NCBI GenBank assembly: GCA_038144195.1 | Contig: JAYQNH010000002.1 | Location: forward strand, 1,550,001 to 1,614,000 | Length of the DNA stretch: 64,000 nucleotides | Reading direction: 5' to 3' | Source: VMDJ01 sp038144195 | GTDB taxonomy: Bacteria; Pseudomonadota; Gammaproteobacteria; Chromatiales; Chromatiaceae | Shown: in pieces, positions 50,538 to 59,545 of the stretch | How the letters are laid out: the number at the start of each line of letters is the position of its first letter | Position numbering within the stretch: the first letter of the stretch is position 1 | Made by a program: the position numbers and the translations under genes | The notes under the pieces: generated by a model | Databases searched by the model: none | Seen by the model: the letters and a program-made list of their open reading frames with translations, nothing else | What the model was told of the DNA's origin: nothing

Positions 50538-51581
50538 CCTTTCCTGATGATGTCACCGTGGTATTGCCCAGAGCGCATGGCGATCCTTTAAGTGCCGCAA
50601 CAATTCGTTCCACGCCTGAAGATTTTATTGTTATCGAAGATTTGGGTTATGCCTTCTCGGGCGAAGGTGAGCACGTCATTCTCACTATTGAAAAACGTGA
50701 GTTAAACACGCTTCGATGTTGTGCAAACACTTGCCAAATACGCCAATGTAAAACGTATGGCAGTTGGCTTTGCAGGACTTAAGGATCGTGTTGCTGTGAC
50801 AACGCAATCATTTAGTGTGCATTTGCGCGAAAAACCGGATTTTGACTGGTCCGTGATTGAATCTGATTCATTGAGGATCGTTTCAATAACAAAACATAAT
50901 AAAAGATTCGTCGCGGTACGTTAAGGGGTAATACTTTTTCCTTAATCCTTCGCGATATTGATGTGGCGAAAGAGTTAATTGAGCAAAGGCTTTCTCAGAT
51001 TCAGCAACATGGCGTGCCAAACTACTTCGGTGCGCAACGCTTTGGTCGGTTTTCATCAAACCTGACAAAAGCAGATGCATGGTTCAAAGGTGATGGTCGG
51101 CGACCTAAGCAAGAGCAGGCCAAGATGTTGATCTCTGCGGTGCGCAGCTATTTGTTTAATCAAGTTCTTGCTGCGCGAGTTGAGCAAGGAAATTGGAATG
51201 TGCCCTTAGTTGGCGATGTGGCCTTGTTGGCTAATTCTCGTGCTCAGTTTCATGTCGAAGCGAATGATGGTGAGTTGCCATCTCGTATTGCGATCGATGA
51301 TGTGCGTTTATCAGGACCATTGCCGGGTGATGAGAGTCGAGCAAAGTGGCCGGAAGGTGAGGCTTTGGTCCTTGAAGCAGAATGCGCTTGATGATGCATT
51401 AGCGCATTTTTGGATTGAGCAATTAAGGCAGCGAAGAATTGAGCGTGATCGCCGTGCCTTACGCGTCATGCCTGTGAATGTCTCTTACGAATGGTTAGAT
51501 GCTGCCAGCTTCAAGGTGAACTTCAGCTTGGTCAGCGGCGCTTTTGCGACTTCGGTGTTACGCGAGATCGTTACGATTTAG
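50534..51581 (+). CDS. truD: tRNA pseudouridine(13) synthase TruD (frame broken)
   Basis: Forms pseudouridine at tRNA-Glu position 13; about 349 residues. The catalytic aspartate lies in VGFAGLKDRVAVTTQ. VPNYFGAQRFGR and SYLFNQVLAARVEQG are family segments, and SYEWLDAASFKVNFSLVSG lies near the C-terminus. Several single-base breaks occur, near 50705, 50905, 50920 and 51378, so four frames must be joined. ATG 50534 overlaps the ispF stop. The gene ends next to the minus-strand Smr-domain gene. Confidence 0.93.
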
Positions 51582-52099
51582 TCGTTGCGGTATTTACGCG
51601 ACAGTAAGGCATAGGTTGCGCCAGATCCACCATCCCAACTGGGTGCGGTCACAAAGGCGAGCACAAATTCTTTTTGGATTAACCAGTGATAGGTTTTTTG
51701 TTTGATAACTGGCTGGTTGTTCTCCGAGCCTAAACCTTTGCCATGAATAATGCAGATACAGCGTCGCTGTTTGGCTATAGATTGCTGCATAAAACGGGTA
51801 AAAGCAGATTTCGCTTCTTTCACTCGCATACCGTGCAGATCTAATTTTTCTTCAGGTGGTATGACGCCGCGTTGTAGATCCTGAAACACACGTATCTGAA
51901 TGCCCGGACGACGAAATTCAAAGAAGTCGGGAACATCAACACTCAAATCCGCAAGATCATCTTCCTCGTTGGAGCCATCACCTAAATTAAGTGGCACCGG
52001 TTTTTTGCGTTCACGAAAAAGGCCCTCATGATCGTCATCAAGGGTTCGCACATCGGACATGGCTTTACGAAAAGCCGCTAGATCGTCATCCTCACTCAT
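51578..52099 (-). CDS. Smr-domain protein (SmrA/YdaL-like)
   Basis: Intact 173-residue protein. The C-terminal Smr domain has LDLHGMRVKEAKSAFTRFM and CIIHGKGLGSENN, the two motifs of this putative nicking endonuclease and nucleic-acid-binding fold related to the MutS2 C-terminus. The N-terminus is acidic and disordered-looking. It overlaps truD by 4 bases at its end. It lies 31 bases downstream of the RNase J-like gene, so the two are probably cotranscribed. A role in RNA or DNA processing is suggested by the pairing only. Confidence 0.9.
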   Translation of the reverse strand: MSEDDDLAAFRKAMSDVRTLDDDHEGLFRERKKPVPLNLGDGSNEEDDLADLSVDVPDFFEFRRPGIQIRVFQDLQRGVIPPEEKLDLHGMRVKEAKSAFTRFMQQSIAKQRRCICIIHGKGLGSENNQPVIKQKTYHWLIQKEFVLAFVTAPSWDGGSGATYALLSRKYRND

Positions 52100-52130
52100 G
52101 CGTTAATTTGACCTTGAATTAACGATCGGT

Positions 52131-53495
52131 TCAATCACGATCGTGAGTGATTCGCCCAACTTTCACGGCTTTACGTTTAAGTGTGGGTTGTGGTGAGAGT
52201 TTGTACAGGTCTCCATTTTCGCCACGCATTTGGGTGGGAATACCAATCTCTTTCGCAATCGCTGCATTGGCGTTGATATGGATAGGCGTGCCGTGAACGG
52301 GCAAGGCGATTTTGGGCTGAACCAAACGATACAGCTCTTTTAATTCGTCTTGGCAGGGGTGGCCTGAGGCATGGATCGGCGCACCATCAACATCGGCTGA
52401 TTCGATAACGGTAACTCCGCGATTGCGCAGTTGTTCAACCAGTGAGGCTACATCCTTTTCATTGCCCGGTATCACTTTCGAGCTAAAGATAACGGTATCA
52501 CCCGGTTCCAACTCAAGATCACGAAAGGTTCCATTAGCCATGCGGCGTAGGGCGGCGCCAAATTCACCCTGACTACCGGTTGCAATGCCAAGGACCTCAA
52601 TTCGCGGCAGATAGCCTAGATGACGACCATCCGCGAGGGACAAATTATCCGGCCATATGCCTGTGCGTCGTGCGGCGGAATACATGTTGCGCATCGATCG
52701 ACCGTAAACAGCGCCATAGCGTCCAGTTTTCAGAGCAATCTTGCATAGGGTGATTAAGCGAGCGAGGTTGCTGCCAAAGCACGCGACAATAACGCGGCCC
52801 TCTGCTTTTTTGATCAAGGGTAGAAGCCCATCGTAGCAATCACCTTCAGAAATGCTGTGACCTGCAACCGTCGCGTTAGTTGAATCACATACCATCGCGG
52901 TGATGTTTTGATCAGCGAGTGCTTTGAATTGATTTTTATCGAATGGCTTACCGAGAACAGGGTTGGCATCGATCTTCCAGTCAGCGGTATGGAATACCTT
53001 ACTTTCACCAGCGCTGATCACTAGTGCATTGGGTTCTGGAATGGAGTGGGTGATATTCATCCATTGCACTTCAAAATGACCAATGTTCGTGATGTCACCT
53101 GATTGCACTTCAACGATCGGTACTTGGTGAATGAGATCGGTTTCAGACAATTTTCGACGCAAGATCTCTGCAGAAAAGGGTGTGGTATAGACCGGACACT
53201 GAAGTTCTTGCCATAGGTAAGGTACAGCGCCGATGTGGTCTTCATGCGCATGCGTAATCACTAAGCCGACTAACTGATGTCGCCGAGACGCAATGAAGCT
53301 CGGATCAGCTGAGACAACACTGTTGCTGCCATCTGCCTGAGGGTTTGTTTTATCAAACATGACCCCGCAGTCGATCATCAACCATTGGTCGTTATGACCG
53401 TAGAGGTTCATGTTCATGCCGATCTCACCGGTTCCACCGAGTGGTAGAAACCAGAAATCACGTTTTCCAGGGTTAACTTTGGATGAAAAAAACAT
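52131..53495 (-). CDS. RNase J-like metallo-beta-lactamase-fold hydrolase
   Basis: Intact 454-residue protein. The N-terminus has FLPLGGTGEIGMNMNLYG, the beta-lactamase-fold motif VITHAHEDHIGAVPYLW and a later HTADWKIDANPVLG. The beta-CASP part contains IFSSKVIPGNE and HASGHPCQDELKELY, typical of RNase J. It lacks the long C-terminal domain of RNase J (about 550 residues). Such proteins bind two zinc ions and cleave RNA as endo- and 5'-exonucleases. It is transcribed away from surE and upstream of the Smr gene. Activity on RNA is inferred from family, not shown. Confidence 0.88.
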   Translation of the reverse strand: MFFSSKVNPGKRDFWFLPLGGTGEIGMNMNLYGHNDQWLMIDCGVMFDKTNPQADGSNSVVSADPSFIASRRHQLVGLVITHAHEDHIGAVPYLWQELQCPVYTTPFSAEILRRKLSETDLIHQVPIVEVQSGDITNIGHFEVQWMNITHSIPEPNALVISAGESKVFHTADWKIDANPVLGKPFDKNQFKALADQNITAMVCDSTNATVAGHSISEGDCYDGLLPLIKKAEGRVIVACFGSNLARLITLCKIALKTGRYGAVYGRSMRNMYSAARRTGIWPDNLSLADGRHLGYLPRIEVLGIATGSQGEFGAALRRMANGTFRDLELEPGDTVIFSSKVIPGNEKDVASLVEQLRNRGVTVIESADVDGAPIHASGHPCQDELKELYRLVQPKIALPVHGTPIHINANAAIAKEIGIPTQMRGENGDLYKLSPQPTLKRKAVKVGRITHDRD

Positions 53496-53652
53496 GACAG
53501 TGATAGTAACGGGGTATGCGACTCGGGAAACAATGAAAATTACCCCTGATGACCTGAATTGTTGATCCCAAATGTCGCTTTCCTCTGACGTTGAGGATCG
53601 ATTTCAGGGATAATCAAAGATCGATTTAAAGGAATGCCTTTTTTAGTTTTTT

Positions 53653-54408
53653 ATGCGCATTTTGCTCAGTAATGATGACGGTTATGCGGCCCCAGGCTTG
53701 CTCGCTTTGCGAGAGGCTTTGCGTCCCCTCGGGCAGACTGTGGTGGTGGCGCCAGATCGTGATCGTAGTGGTGCCAGCAACTCATTGACCTTGGAAATGC
53801 CGATCCGTGCCCGTGCGTTGGAAGACGATGTTTACCGAGTAGAAGGCACGCCAACTGATTGCGTGCATTTAGCGATTACCGGTTTACTCGATGAGGAGCC
53901 GGATATTGTTGTGTCAGGCATTAACTCAGGCCCTAACATGGGTGATGACGTGATCTATTCCGGGACAGTAGCTGCAGCGACGGAAGGTCGCTTTATGGGC
54001 TTGCCAGCCATCGCTATCTCAATGGCATCTGCAACACATGATCCTCAGTATTACGAAACCGGTGCGCAGGTGGCTGCTGAGCTTGTGACACGTCTTATGA
54101 ATGAGCCGCATCCGATGGGTGACAAAATCATCCTAAACGTCAATGTGCCTGACGTACCTTATGCGCAACTTGCAGGTTTCAAAAGCACGCGCTTAGGTCA
54201 TCGCCATAAAGCGGAGCCTGTTGTTAAAGGTGAGGATCCGAGAGGTCGTTCAATTTATTGGGTGGGTGCTGCCGGGCCCGAGGCGGATGCGGGCGAGGGC
54301 ACTGACTTTCATGCGATTCGCGAAGGCTTTGTTTCAGTCACGCCAGTTCAAGTCGATTTAACCCGACATGCAGTGCTAGATGATTTAGCCCATTGGCTGG
54401 ATAAATGA
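53653..54408 (+). CDS. surE: 5'/3'-nucleotidase SurE
   Basis: Intact 251-residue phosphatase for nucleoside monophosphates. The N-terminal metal-binding segment is MRILLSNDDGYAAPGLLALR, and VVSGINSGPNMGDDVIYSGT is the second conserved motif. The start is ATG 53653. The end overlaps pcm by 4 bases, in the conserved surE-pcm-yqaA-nlpD-rpoS stationary-phase cluster. Confidence 0.97.
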   Translation: MRILLSNDDGYAAPGLLALREALRPLGQTVVVAPDRDRSGASNSLTLEMPIRARALEDDVYRVEGTPTDCVHLAITGLLDEEPDIVVSGINSGPNMGDDVIYSGTVAAATEGRFMGLPAIAISMASATHDPQYYETGAQVAAELVTRLMNEPHPMGDKIILNVNVPDVPYAQLAGFKSTRLGHRHKAEPVVKGEDPRGRSIYWVGAAGPEADAGEGTDFHAIREGFVSVTPVQVDLTRHAVLDDLAHWLDK

Positions 54409-55058
54409 GTCACTCAGGTATCGGCATGACATCACAGCGCACGCGAGAACGCTTGATAGAGCGTATTCGAGCTCAAGGTGTGCGTGATGAAAAAGTGTTG
54501 TCACAAATACTCAACACGCCACGTCATCTGTTCATTGATGAAGCCTTATCGAGCCGATCCTATGAAGATACGGCGCTTCCAATTGGTAAAAGCCAAACCA
54601 TTTCTCAGCCCTACATTGTTGCGCGAATGACCGAAGCGCTTTTAGAGCATGGTCCTTTGGAAAATGTGCTCGAGGTGGGTACGGGTTCAGGCTATCAGAC
54701 AGCGATTTTATCGCCGCTCGTGCGTCGCGTTTACACTACTGAGCGAATTGAAAGCTTGTTATCTCAAGCGCGCTCACGCTTTCACCAATTGCGCCTAATT
54801 AATATCCGTACACGCCATACCGATGGTGGCTTAGGTTGGCCGCAATATGCGCCATTCGATGGCATTATCGTAACGGCAGCGCCTTTGGGTGTGCCGTTAG
54901 CGCTTGTGCAGCAATTACGCGTCGGTGGTCGTATGGTGTTGCCTGTGGGTGATAAAAATAAACAGGCCTTGGTTCGAGTCACAAAGACTGAAGATAGTCA
55001 TGACATTGAGATGTTGGAAGCAGCGAGTTTTGTTCCTTTGTTGGATGGGGTGAAGTAA
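54405..55058 (+). CDS. pcm: Protein-L-isoaspartate O-methyltransferase
   Basis: Intact 217-residue repair enzyme that methylates isoaspartyl residues using SAM. The SAM-binding motif VLEVGTGSGYQTAILSPL is near residue 85. PIGKSQTISQPYIVARMTEA lies upstream, and PFDGIIVTAAPLGVP near residue 150, as expected. Coupled to surE by a 4-base overlap. The stop overlaps the next ATG (TAATG). Confidence 0.97.
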   Translation: MSHSGIGMTSQRTRERLIERIRAQGVRDEKVLSQILNTPRHLFIDEALSSRSYEDTALPIGKSQTISQPYIVARMTEALLEHGPLENVLEVGTGSGYQTAILSPLVRRVYTTERIESLLSQARSRFHQLRLINIRTRHTDGGLGWPQYAPFDGIIVTAAPLGVPLALVQQLRVGGRMVLPVGDKNKQALVRVTKTEDSHDIEMLEAASFVPLLDGVK

Positions 55059-55639
55059 TGCGTTTATTTTCACCTTTATATAGACGTGTGATGCAGTGGT
55101 CACGACATGACAAGGCGCCATTGTTTTTAGGCGGATTAAGTTTTGCTGAATCTTCCTTCTTTCCTATTCCGCCCGATGTGATGTTGGCGCCAATGAGCAT
55201 GGCAAAACCAAAGTCAGCGATTTGGTTTGCAACGTTAACCACTATCACCTCAGTGCTTGGCGGTATGGCGGGCTACCTGATTGGTGTATTTGCTTTCGAT
55301 ATGATTCAACCAATGATTGCCGAGTCAGCACGTTATTCTGCAGCTTACGAGTCAGCTACTCAGTGGTTTGCTGACTATGGTGTGTGGGCAATCTTGATTG
55401 CAGGTTTTTCGCCAATTCCCTATAAGATCTTCACCATCACTGCCGGTGTGGTTGGTATGGCTTTTTTGCCTTTTGTGATCGCATCTGTGATTGGTCGTGG
55501 CGCGCGTTTTTATTTGGTCGCACTCTTGATGGCGTGGGGTGGTCCTGCTATGGAAGAGAAACTTAATCGCTGGGTTGATGGCTTAGGTTGGGCTGTTGTG
55601 GTTCTCGTGATAGCGGCGATTGTTTATTTAAGAGGATAG
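55058..55639 (+). CDS. yqaA: YqaA-type DedA-family membrane protein
   Basis: Intact 193-residue inner-membrane protein. After a basic N-terminus come SFAESSFFPIPPDVMLAPM and later FSPIPYKIFTITAGVVGM, the paired Pro-containing reentrant motifs of the VTT/DedA superfamily. About four hydrophobic segments are seen. In Pseudomonas-like genomes a YqaA protein sits between pcm and nlpD, as here. Its precise transport role is not established. Confidence 0.9.
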   Translation: MRLFSPLYRRVMQWSRHDKAPLFLGGLSFAESSFFPIPPDVMLAPMSMAKPKSAIWFATLTTITSVLGGMAGYLIGVFAFDMIQPMIAESARYSAAYESATQWFADYGVWAILIAGFSPIPYKIFTITAGVVGMAFLPFVIASVIGRGARFYLVALLMAWGGPAMEEKLNRWVDGLGWAVVVLVIAAIVYLRG

Positions 55640-55646
55640 GTTTGGT

Positions 55647-56438
55647 TTGCGAGGCTTGGTACTCAAAAACATCATTGTGATTTTGGCGGTTCTGCTCAGT
55701 AGCTGCACCTCTAGCTGGCAAGCGCCTCTCGAAACCCGATCTGGCGGTAAGCGTATTGGTGAGCCTTCACCTAAGGCTTATGAATCAGCCAATGTGATGC
55801 CCAACAGCGATACCTATCAAGTGCAGCGTGGTGACACTTTGTATGCTATCTCATGGCGCACAAATACCGATTTCAAAGAGCTCGCGAATTGGAATGAGAT
55901 TGAATCGCCTTATGTGATTTATTCGGGCCAAGAACTGCGTCTAACACCACCGAAGAAAGGCGCTAAAACACAAGCGATTCATCGCTCGAGTAAGACACGA
56001 TCTTCAACACCTGATCGCGCGAAGCCAAAGTCCCGTAAACCGGTTGAGCTTGATAAGGTTTCTGTGGGTAATCCCCGATGGTTGTGGCCTAGTAAAGGGC
56101 GTGTAATCAGTTCTTTCAATGCGCGTGATCCGCAACGAAAAGGTCTCAAGATCAGTGGCAAAGAAGGCTCTGATGTTGTGGCAACTGAGGCTGGACGTGT
56201 TGTGTACGCGGGCAGTGGACTGGTGGGCTATGGCAGGCTTATCATCATCAAACATAACGAGAACTACTTGAGTGCTTATGGGCACAACAAGGCAATGCTT
56301 GTCGAACAAGGGCAAGCGATCATCAAAGGACAAACAATCGCGCAAATGGGGCGGATCAATGATGCTCAAGCGGGATTACATTTTGAGATTCGGCGCAACG
56401 GCAGACCTGTTGATCCGATGAAATTGCTGCCACGTTAA
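55647..56438 (+). CDS. nlpD: Murein hydrolase activator NlpD
   Basis: Intact 263-residue outer-membrane lipoprotein with lipobox LSSC (Cys20). The LysM domain (DTYQVQRGDTLYAISWRTNT) is near residues 50-95. A Pro/Ser/Lys linker and a C-terminal M23-like domain (GLKISGKEGSDVVATEAGRV and LHFEIRRNGRPVDP) follow. NlpD activates amidase AmiC at the septum. The M23 domain lacks the first catalytic His of active LytM peptidases (HxxGxDI-type replaced by GLKIS), as in E. coli NlpD. The start is TTG 55647. rpoS begins 30 bases downstream. Confidence 0.94.
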   Translation: MRGLVLKNIIVILAVLLSSCTSSWQAPLETRSGGKRIGEPSPKAYESANVMPNSDTYQVQRGDTLYAISWRTNTDFKELANWNEIESPYVIYSGQELRLTPPKKGAKTQAIHRSSKTRSSTPDRAKPKSRKPVELDKVSVGNPRWLWPSKGRVISSFNARDPQRKGLKISGKEGSDVVATEAGRVVYAGSGLVGYGRLIIIKHNENYLSAYGHNKAMLVEQGQAIIKGQTIAQMGRINDAQAGLHFEIRRNGRPVDPMKLLPR

Positions 56439-56467
56439 TCAGATTGCGTGCAGCGGATGGGGTTTGA

Positions 56468-57433
56468 ATGAGCGAACAATCCGATGCCACCGATGAGGAA
56501 CTTGATGACACCTTAGTAGAGGATGTTGTTGATGAGGCGTCTGATGACAGTAATAATGATGAAGAATCATTAACTGGTCGTCTTGAGGCGAGTATCGAGC
56601 GAGAGCTGGATGCAACGAGTTTATATCTCAGCGAGATTGGCGCTTCTCCCTTACTTACTGCTGAAGAAGAAGTGAAATACGCCCGCCTTGCGCAAAAAGG
56701 CGATGAGTCAGCTCGACGTAAGATGATCGTGTGTAACTTACGTCTTGTGGTGAAGATTTCGCGGCGTTACTTGAATCGAGGTTTAGCACTGCTTGATTTG
56801 GTTGAGGAAGGTAACCTTGGCTTGATTCGCGCGGTTGAAAAATTTGATCCTGAGCGCGGCTTTCGTTTTTCAACCTATGCGACTTGGTGGATACGTCAAA
56901 CCATCGAGCGCGGTATTATGAATCAATCGCGCACCATTCGTTTACCGGTACATGTGGTTAAAGAGATCAATGCCTATTTACGTAAGTCACGAGAACTTGC
57001 GCAATCTTTGGACCATGAGCCTTCTGCGGAAGAGGTGGCAGAAGCGCTTAATGTTGATGTTCAAGATGTTAAACGACTGATGGGTCTCAATGAGCGCACG
57101 CCATCGATGGATGTAGCTTACGGTAAAGATAGTGATCGCCCCTTAGTCGACATGGTGGCGGATGAAAATGTCGATGACCCTTCAGAGCTTTTGCAAAGCG
57201 ATGCGGTGAATGGTCATTTGGATGAATGGTTGAACCAGCTGAATGATAAACAGCGCTCGGTAATTGAGCGTCGATTTGGGCTACATGGTTTTGATAATGC
57301 GACTTTGGAGCAGGTGGCTGGTGAGCTGGGTGTGACCCGTGAGCGCGTCCGGCAAATTCAAATGGATGCCCTGAAGCGCTTACGTCATATTCTTGAAAAC
57401 GACGGATATACGAGCGAAAACGTCCTCGGGTAA
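56468..57433 (+). CDS. rpoS: RNA polymerase sigma factor RpoS (sigma-38)
   Basis: Intact 321-residue stationary-phase and general-stress sigma factor. After an acidic N-terminus, region 1.2 has DATSLYLSEIGASPLLTAEE. Region 2 includes NLRLVVKISRRYLNRGLALL and FRFSTYATWWIRQTIERGI. Region 4 helix-turn-helix is TLEQVAGELGVTRERVRQIQ. Its place after nlpD is diagnostic; in E. coli the main rpoS promoter lies within nlpD. The protein is close in length to E. coli RpoS (330). Confidence 0.98.
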   Translation: MSEQSDATDEELDDTLVEDVVDEASDDSNNDEESLTGRLEASIERELDATSLYLSEIGASPLLTAEEEVKYARLAQKGDESARRKMIVCNLRLVVKISRRYLNRGLALLDLVEEGNLGLIRAVEKFDPERGFRFSTYATWWIRQTIERGIMNQSRTIRLPVHVVKEINAYLRKSRELAQSLDHEPSAEEVAEALNVDVQDVKRLMGLNERTPSMDVAYGKDSDRPLVDMVADENVDDPSELLQSDAVNGHLDEWLNQLNDKQRSVIERRFGLHGFDNATLEQVAGELGVTRERVRQIQMDALKRLRHILENDGYTSENVLG

Positions 57434-57508
57434 CCGTGTCCTCGGAATGGTAAGTCGATGGGTTTTTCGTCTATGATGCCCGCTTAAACTTCCAAATTGG
57501 ACATATTC

Positions 57509-57799
57509 ATGAGCGACGGCAGTAAAAAAGAACGTGAAATCCTGATGATCATGCGCAAAGTTTTGGCGCAAATTATCAAAGACACAACGCCGCCTAGTCG
57601 CGCGATGAAACATCCTCTTAAAGATACAACTATTGAAGATGTTCGTAATGTATTGGGTTTGATCTCTGTGCGTGAGCGTGAACTTGCTGAAGATGCGGGT
57701 ATTGCTATGGAGAAGCCGTACTTCACAGATGAGAAGCCATCAGCGGAAGTCGTTTCAATCAGTTCGATAAAGAAAAATAATAAACAAAACGAAGAATGA
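57509..57799 (+). CDS. Conserved small protein of unknown function
   Basis: Intact 96-residue product from ATG 57509, beginning MSDGSKKEREILMIMRKVLA. It is polar, mostly helical by composition, with conserved-looking segments KHPLKDTTIEDVRNVLGLIS and RERELAEDAGIAMEKPYF. Similar small proteins occur in marine Gammaproteobacteria, but no function is known to me. A strong terminator follows. There is no membrane segment or signal peptide. Confidence 0.75.
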   Translation: MSDGSKKEREILMIMRKVLAQIIKDTTPPSRAMKHPLKDTTIEDVRNVLGLISVRERELAEDAGIAMEKPYFTDEKPSAEVVSISSIKKNNKQNEE

Positions 57800-57801
57800 T
57801 A

Positions 57802-57828
57802 AAAAAGCCCGGTTCCCCGGGCTTTTTG
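57802..57828 (+). terminator. Bidirectional terminator before the parvulin gene
   Basis: The stem AAAAAGCCCGG / CCGGGCTTTTT has a TTCC loop, well formed in both directions between converging genes. Confidence 0.92.
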
Positions 57829-57830
57829 TT

Positions 57831-58614
57831 TTAAGGCTGTTTAACTTCGACCTTCGCGTTTTCACGTAGTTTATTAATCAGTGCTCTTAGCTTTTGTGTA
57901 CGAAGTGAGCTGATGATGTCATCTTTGACCTGCGCTAATGCCAAAGACCCTAAGTCTTTTGCATCTTCACGCAAAATGATGTGCCAGCCGAATTGTGTAT
58001 TAACAGGTAAACCTGAGTGAGTACCGTTTGACATTGAGGCAACCGCATCGGCAAATGGCTTCACCATCATATCTTTTTCAAACCAGCCTAAGTCGCCGCC
58101 GGCACTGCTGCTAGGTCCTGTGGAATGCTCCTTTGCGAGTTGAGCAAAGTCAGCACCACTATTAAGTTGCTTGATTAAGGCTTTAGCTTCATCTTCAGTT
58201 TTTACCAAGATGTGACGAGCTTTGAATTCTTGTTTGGTTTTGCCAGCGTATTGTTCATCGTAAATCGCTTTGATCTCATCATTTGTGACAGGTGAGTTCT
58301 CTAGCGTGTTTTCAATTAGCGCTTGGGTGATTAAGCGAGCACGCGAGACATCAATCGCTGCAGCAAGATCAGATTGTTTGAGCTAATGCTTTGCCTTCTG
58401 CTGAGTTAGATAAAATGAACGTATTAACCAATTCGTTAAGCAGTTTAATTTGTTGTTCTGCCGAAGGTTCGCCATCGGGTGTTTGTTTGGCGGCAAAGTA
58501 AGCGAAGTGCAGGGTGTTGAGATTAAAGTTATCAACCTCAACAATAACTTTGGATTCTTCAGCTAAGGCAGAACTGCTTAGCAAAATGGCGGCGAATAGG
58601 GTGCGCAGCATCAT
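57831..58614 (-). CDS. Periplasmic PpiC-type peptidyl-prolyl isomerase (one frame break)
   Basis: About 260 residues. A signal peptide (MLRTLFAAILLSSSALA) is followed by a chaperone-like helical region and a parvulin domain with ARHILVKTEDEAKALIKQL, KEHSTGPSSSAGGDLGWFEK and NTQFGWHIILRED. The domain layout resembles PrsA- and SurA-like foldases. A break near 58380 separates the helical part from the parvulin part. The start overlaps the yciI gene end, so it is the last gene of a yciB-yciI-parvulin operon. Confidence 0.88.
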
Positions 58615-58910
58615 GGCAGTACTTTCTTAAAGGGTTTAACGCTCACATTCGCGTAAACGCCAGCATCAACATAAGGGTCAGCGTCAGCCCAGCTTTGCGC
58701 ATCGGCTAGCGAGTTAAATTCAGCGATAACAACGCTGCCGGTGAATCCTGCTTCACCTGGATCATCACTTTCAATGGCTGGATTTGGGCCGGCAAGTACA
58801 AGGCGTCCTTCTTCTTTAAGTGCTTCTAAACGCGCGATGTGAGCTGGGCGAGCTTGTTTGCGCAGTGGCAGGCTGTTTTCAACGTCTTGGCTAACGATGG
58901 CAAATAACAT
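58611..58910 (-). CDS. yciI: YciI-like protein
   Basis: Intact 99-residue ferredoxin-fold protein. MLFAIVSQDVENSLPLRKQA opens the protein, and ARPAHIARLEALKEEGRL holds the conserved histidine. ADAQSWADADPYVDAGVY is typical of the family. YciI proteins are dimeric with unknown cellular function. It lies 15 bases after yciB and overlaps the parvulin gene start by 4 bases, indicating one operon. Confidence 0.93.
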   Translation of the reverse strand: MLFAIVSQDVENSLPLRKQARPAHIARLEALKEEGRLVLAGPNPAIESDDPGEAGFTGSVVIAEFNSLADAQSWADADPYVDAGVYANVSVKPFKKVLP

Positions 58911-58925
58911 GAGTGATCCTTGTAT

Positions 58926-59465
58926 TTAAGATTGTTGGTTTTCTGGCATGTGGCGCGCTAGGTAAAGGCCTTGCCCAAGAGCAAAGACTAGCGTTAAGCC
59001 CATCAAGCCAAAGAGTTTGAAGTTAACCCAAGTTGCCTCGTCAAAATTAAAGGCAACAAAGAGATTTAGAGCGCCTAAACCGATAAGGAAGAAAGTCCAT
59101 GCGTATGTGAGGCGCTGGATAATCAGATCGGGGAAGCTGGCAACCGCATCGAGCATGCGAGCGATTAAGCCACGTTTCATAAACCAATGACTGACTAAAA
59201 GTGCCGCCGCAAAGGCCCAGTTGATGACTGTTGGTTTCCACATGATGAAAACAGGGTCATGTAAAACCAGAGTCAAAGTGCCAAAGAACAGAACAAGCCA
59301 GAGGGTAATCCAGTGCATTTTTTCCACAGGTTTGCCGGTGAGCTTGAATAAGGCAATTTGAGCGATCAGTAGCACCATCAGTGCTGCTGTGGCGATATAG
59401 ATGTCGTACAGCTGATAAATCACCACAAAGGCGATAACAGGCAACAAATCAGTAAGCATTTTCAT
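58926..59465 (-). CDS. yciB: Inner-membrane septation protein A (YciB/IspZ)
   Basis: Intact 179-residue polytopic membrane protein. The start MKMLTDLLPVIAFVVIYQLY, then KLTGKPVEKMHWITLWLVLF and VNFKLFGLMGLTLVFALGQG are the family segments. It interacts with cell-division and elongation proteins in E. coli. It is the first gene of the minus-strand yciB-yciI-parvulin unit and divergent from rnm across about 80 bases. Confidence 0.95.
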   Translation of the reverse strand: MKMLTDLLPVIAFVVIYQLYDIYIATAALMVLLIAQIALFKLTGKPVEKMHWITLWLVLFFGTLTLVLHDPVFIMWKPTVINWAFAAALLVSHWFMKRGLIARMLDAVASFPDLIIQRLTYAWTFFLIGLGALNLFVAFNFDEATWVNFKLFGLMGLTLVFALGQGLYLARHMPENQQS

Positions 59466-59545
59466 GCCCTAATGGTCGCATGAAACCAATGTTTTTGCTG
59501 CGACTTTACCGAGCTTTGGGCGTCGCTCTCAGGTAGAATTTGGCT

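Noticed and set aside
51210..51391. Overlapping genes inside truD
   Set aside because: Both frames contain successive parts of the same TruD protein, so a frameshift near 51378 explains them.
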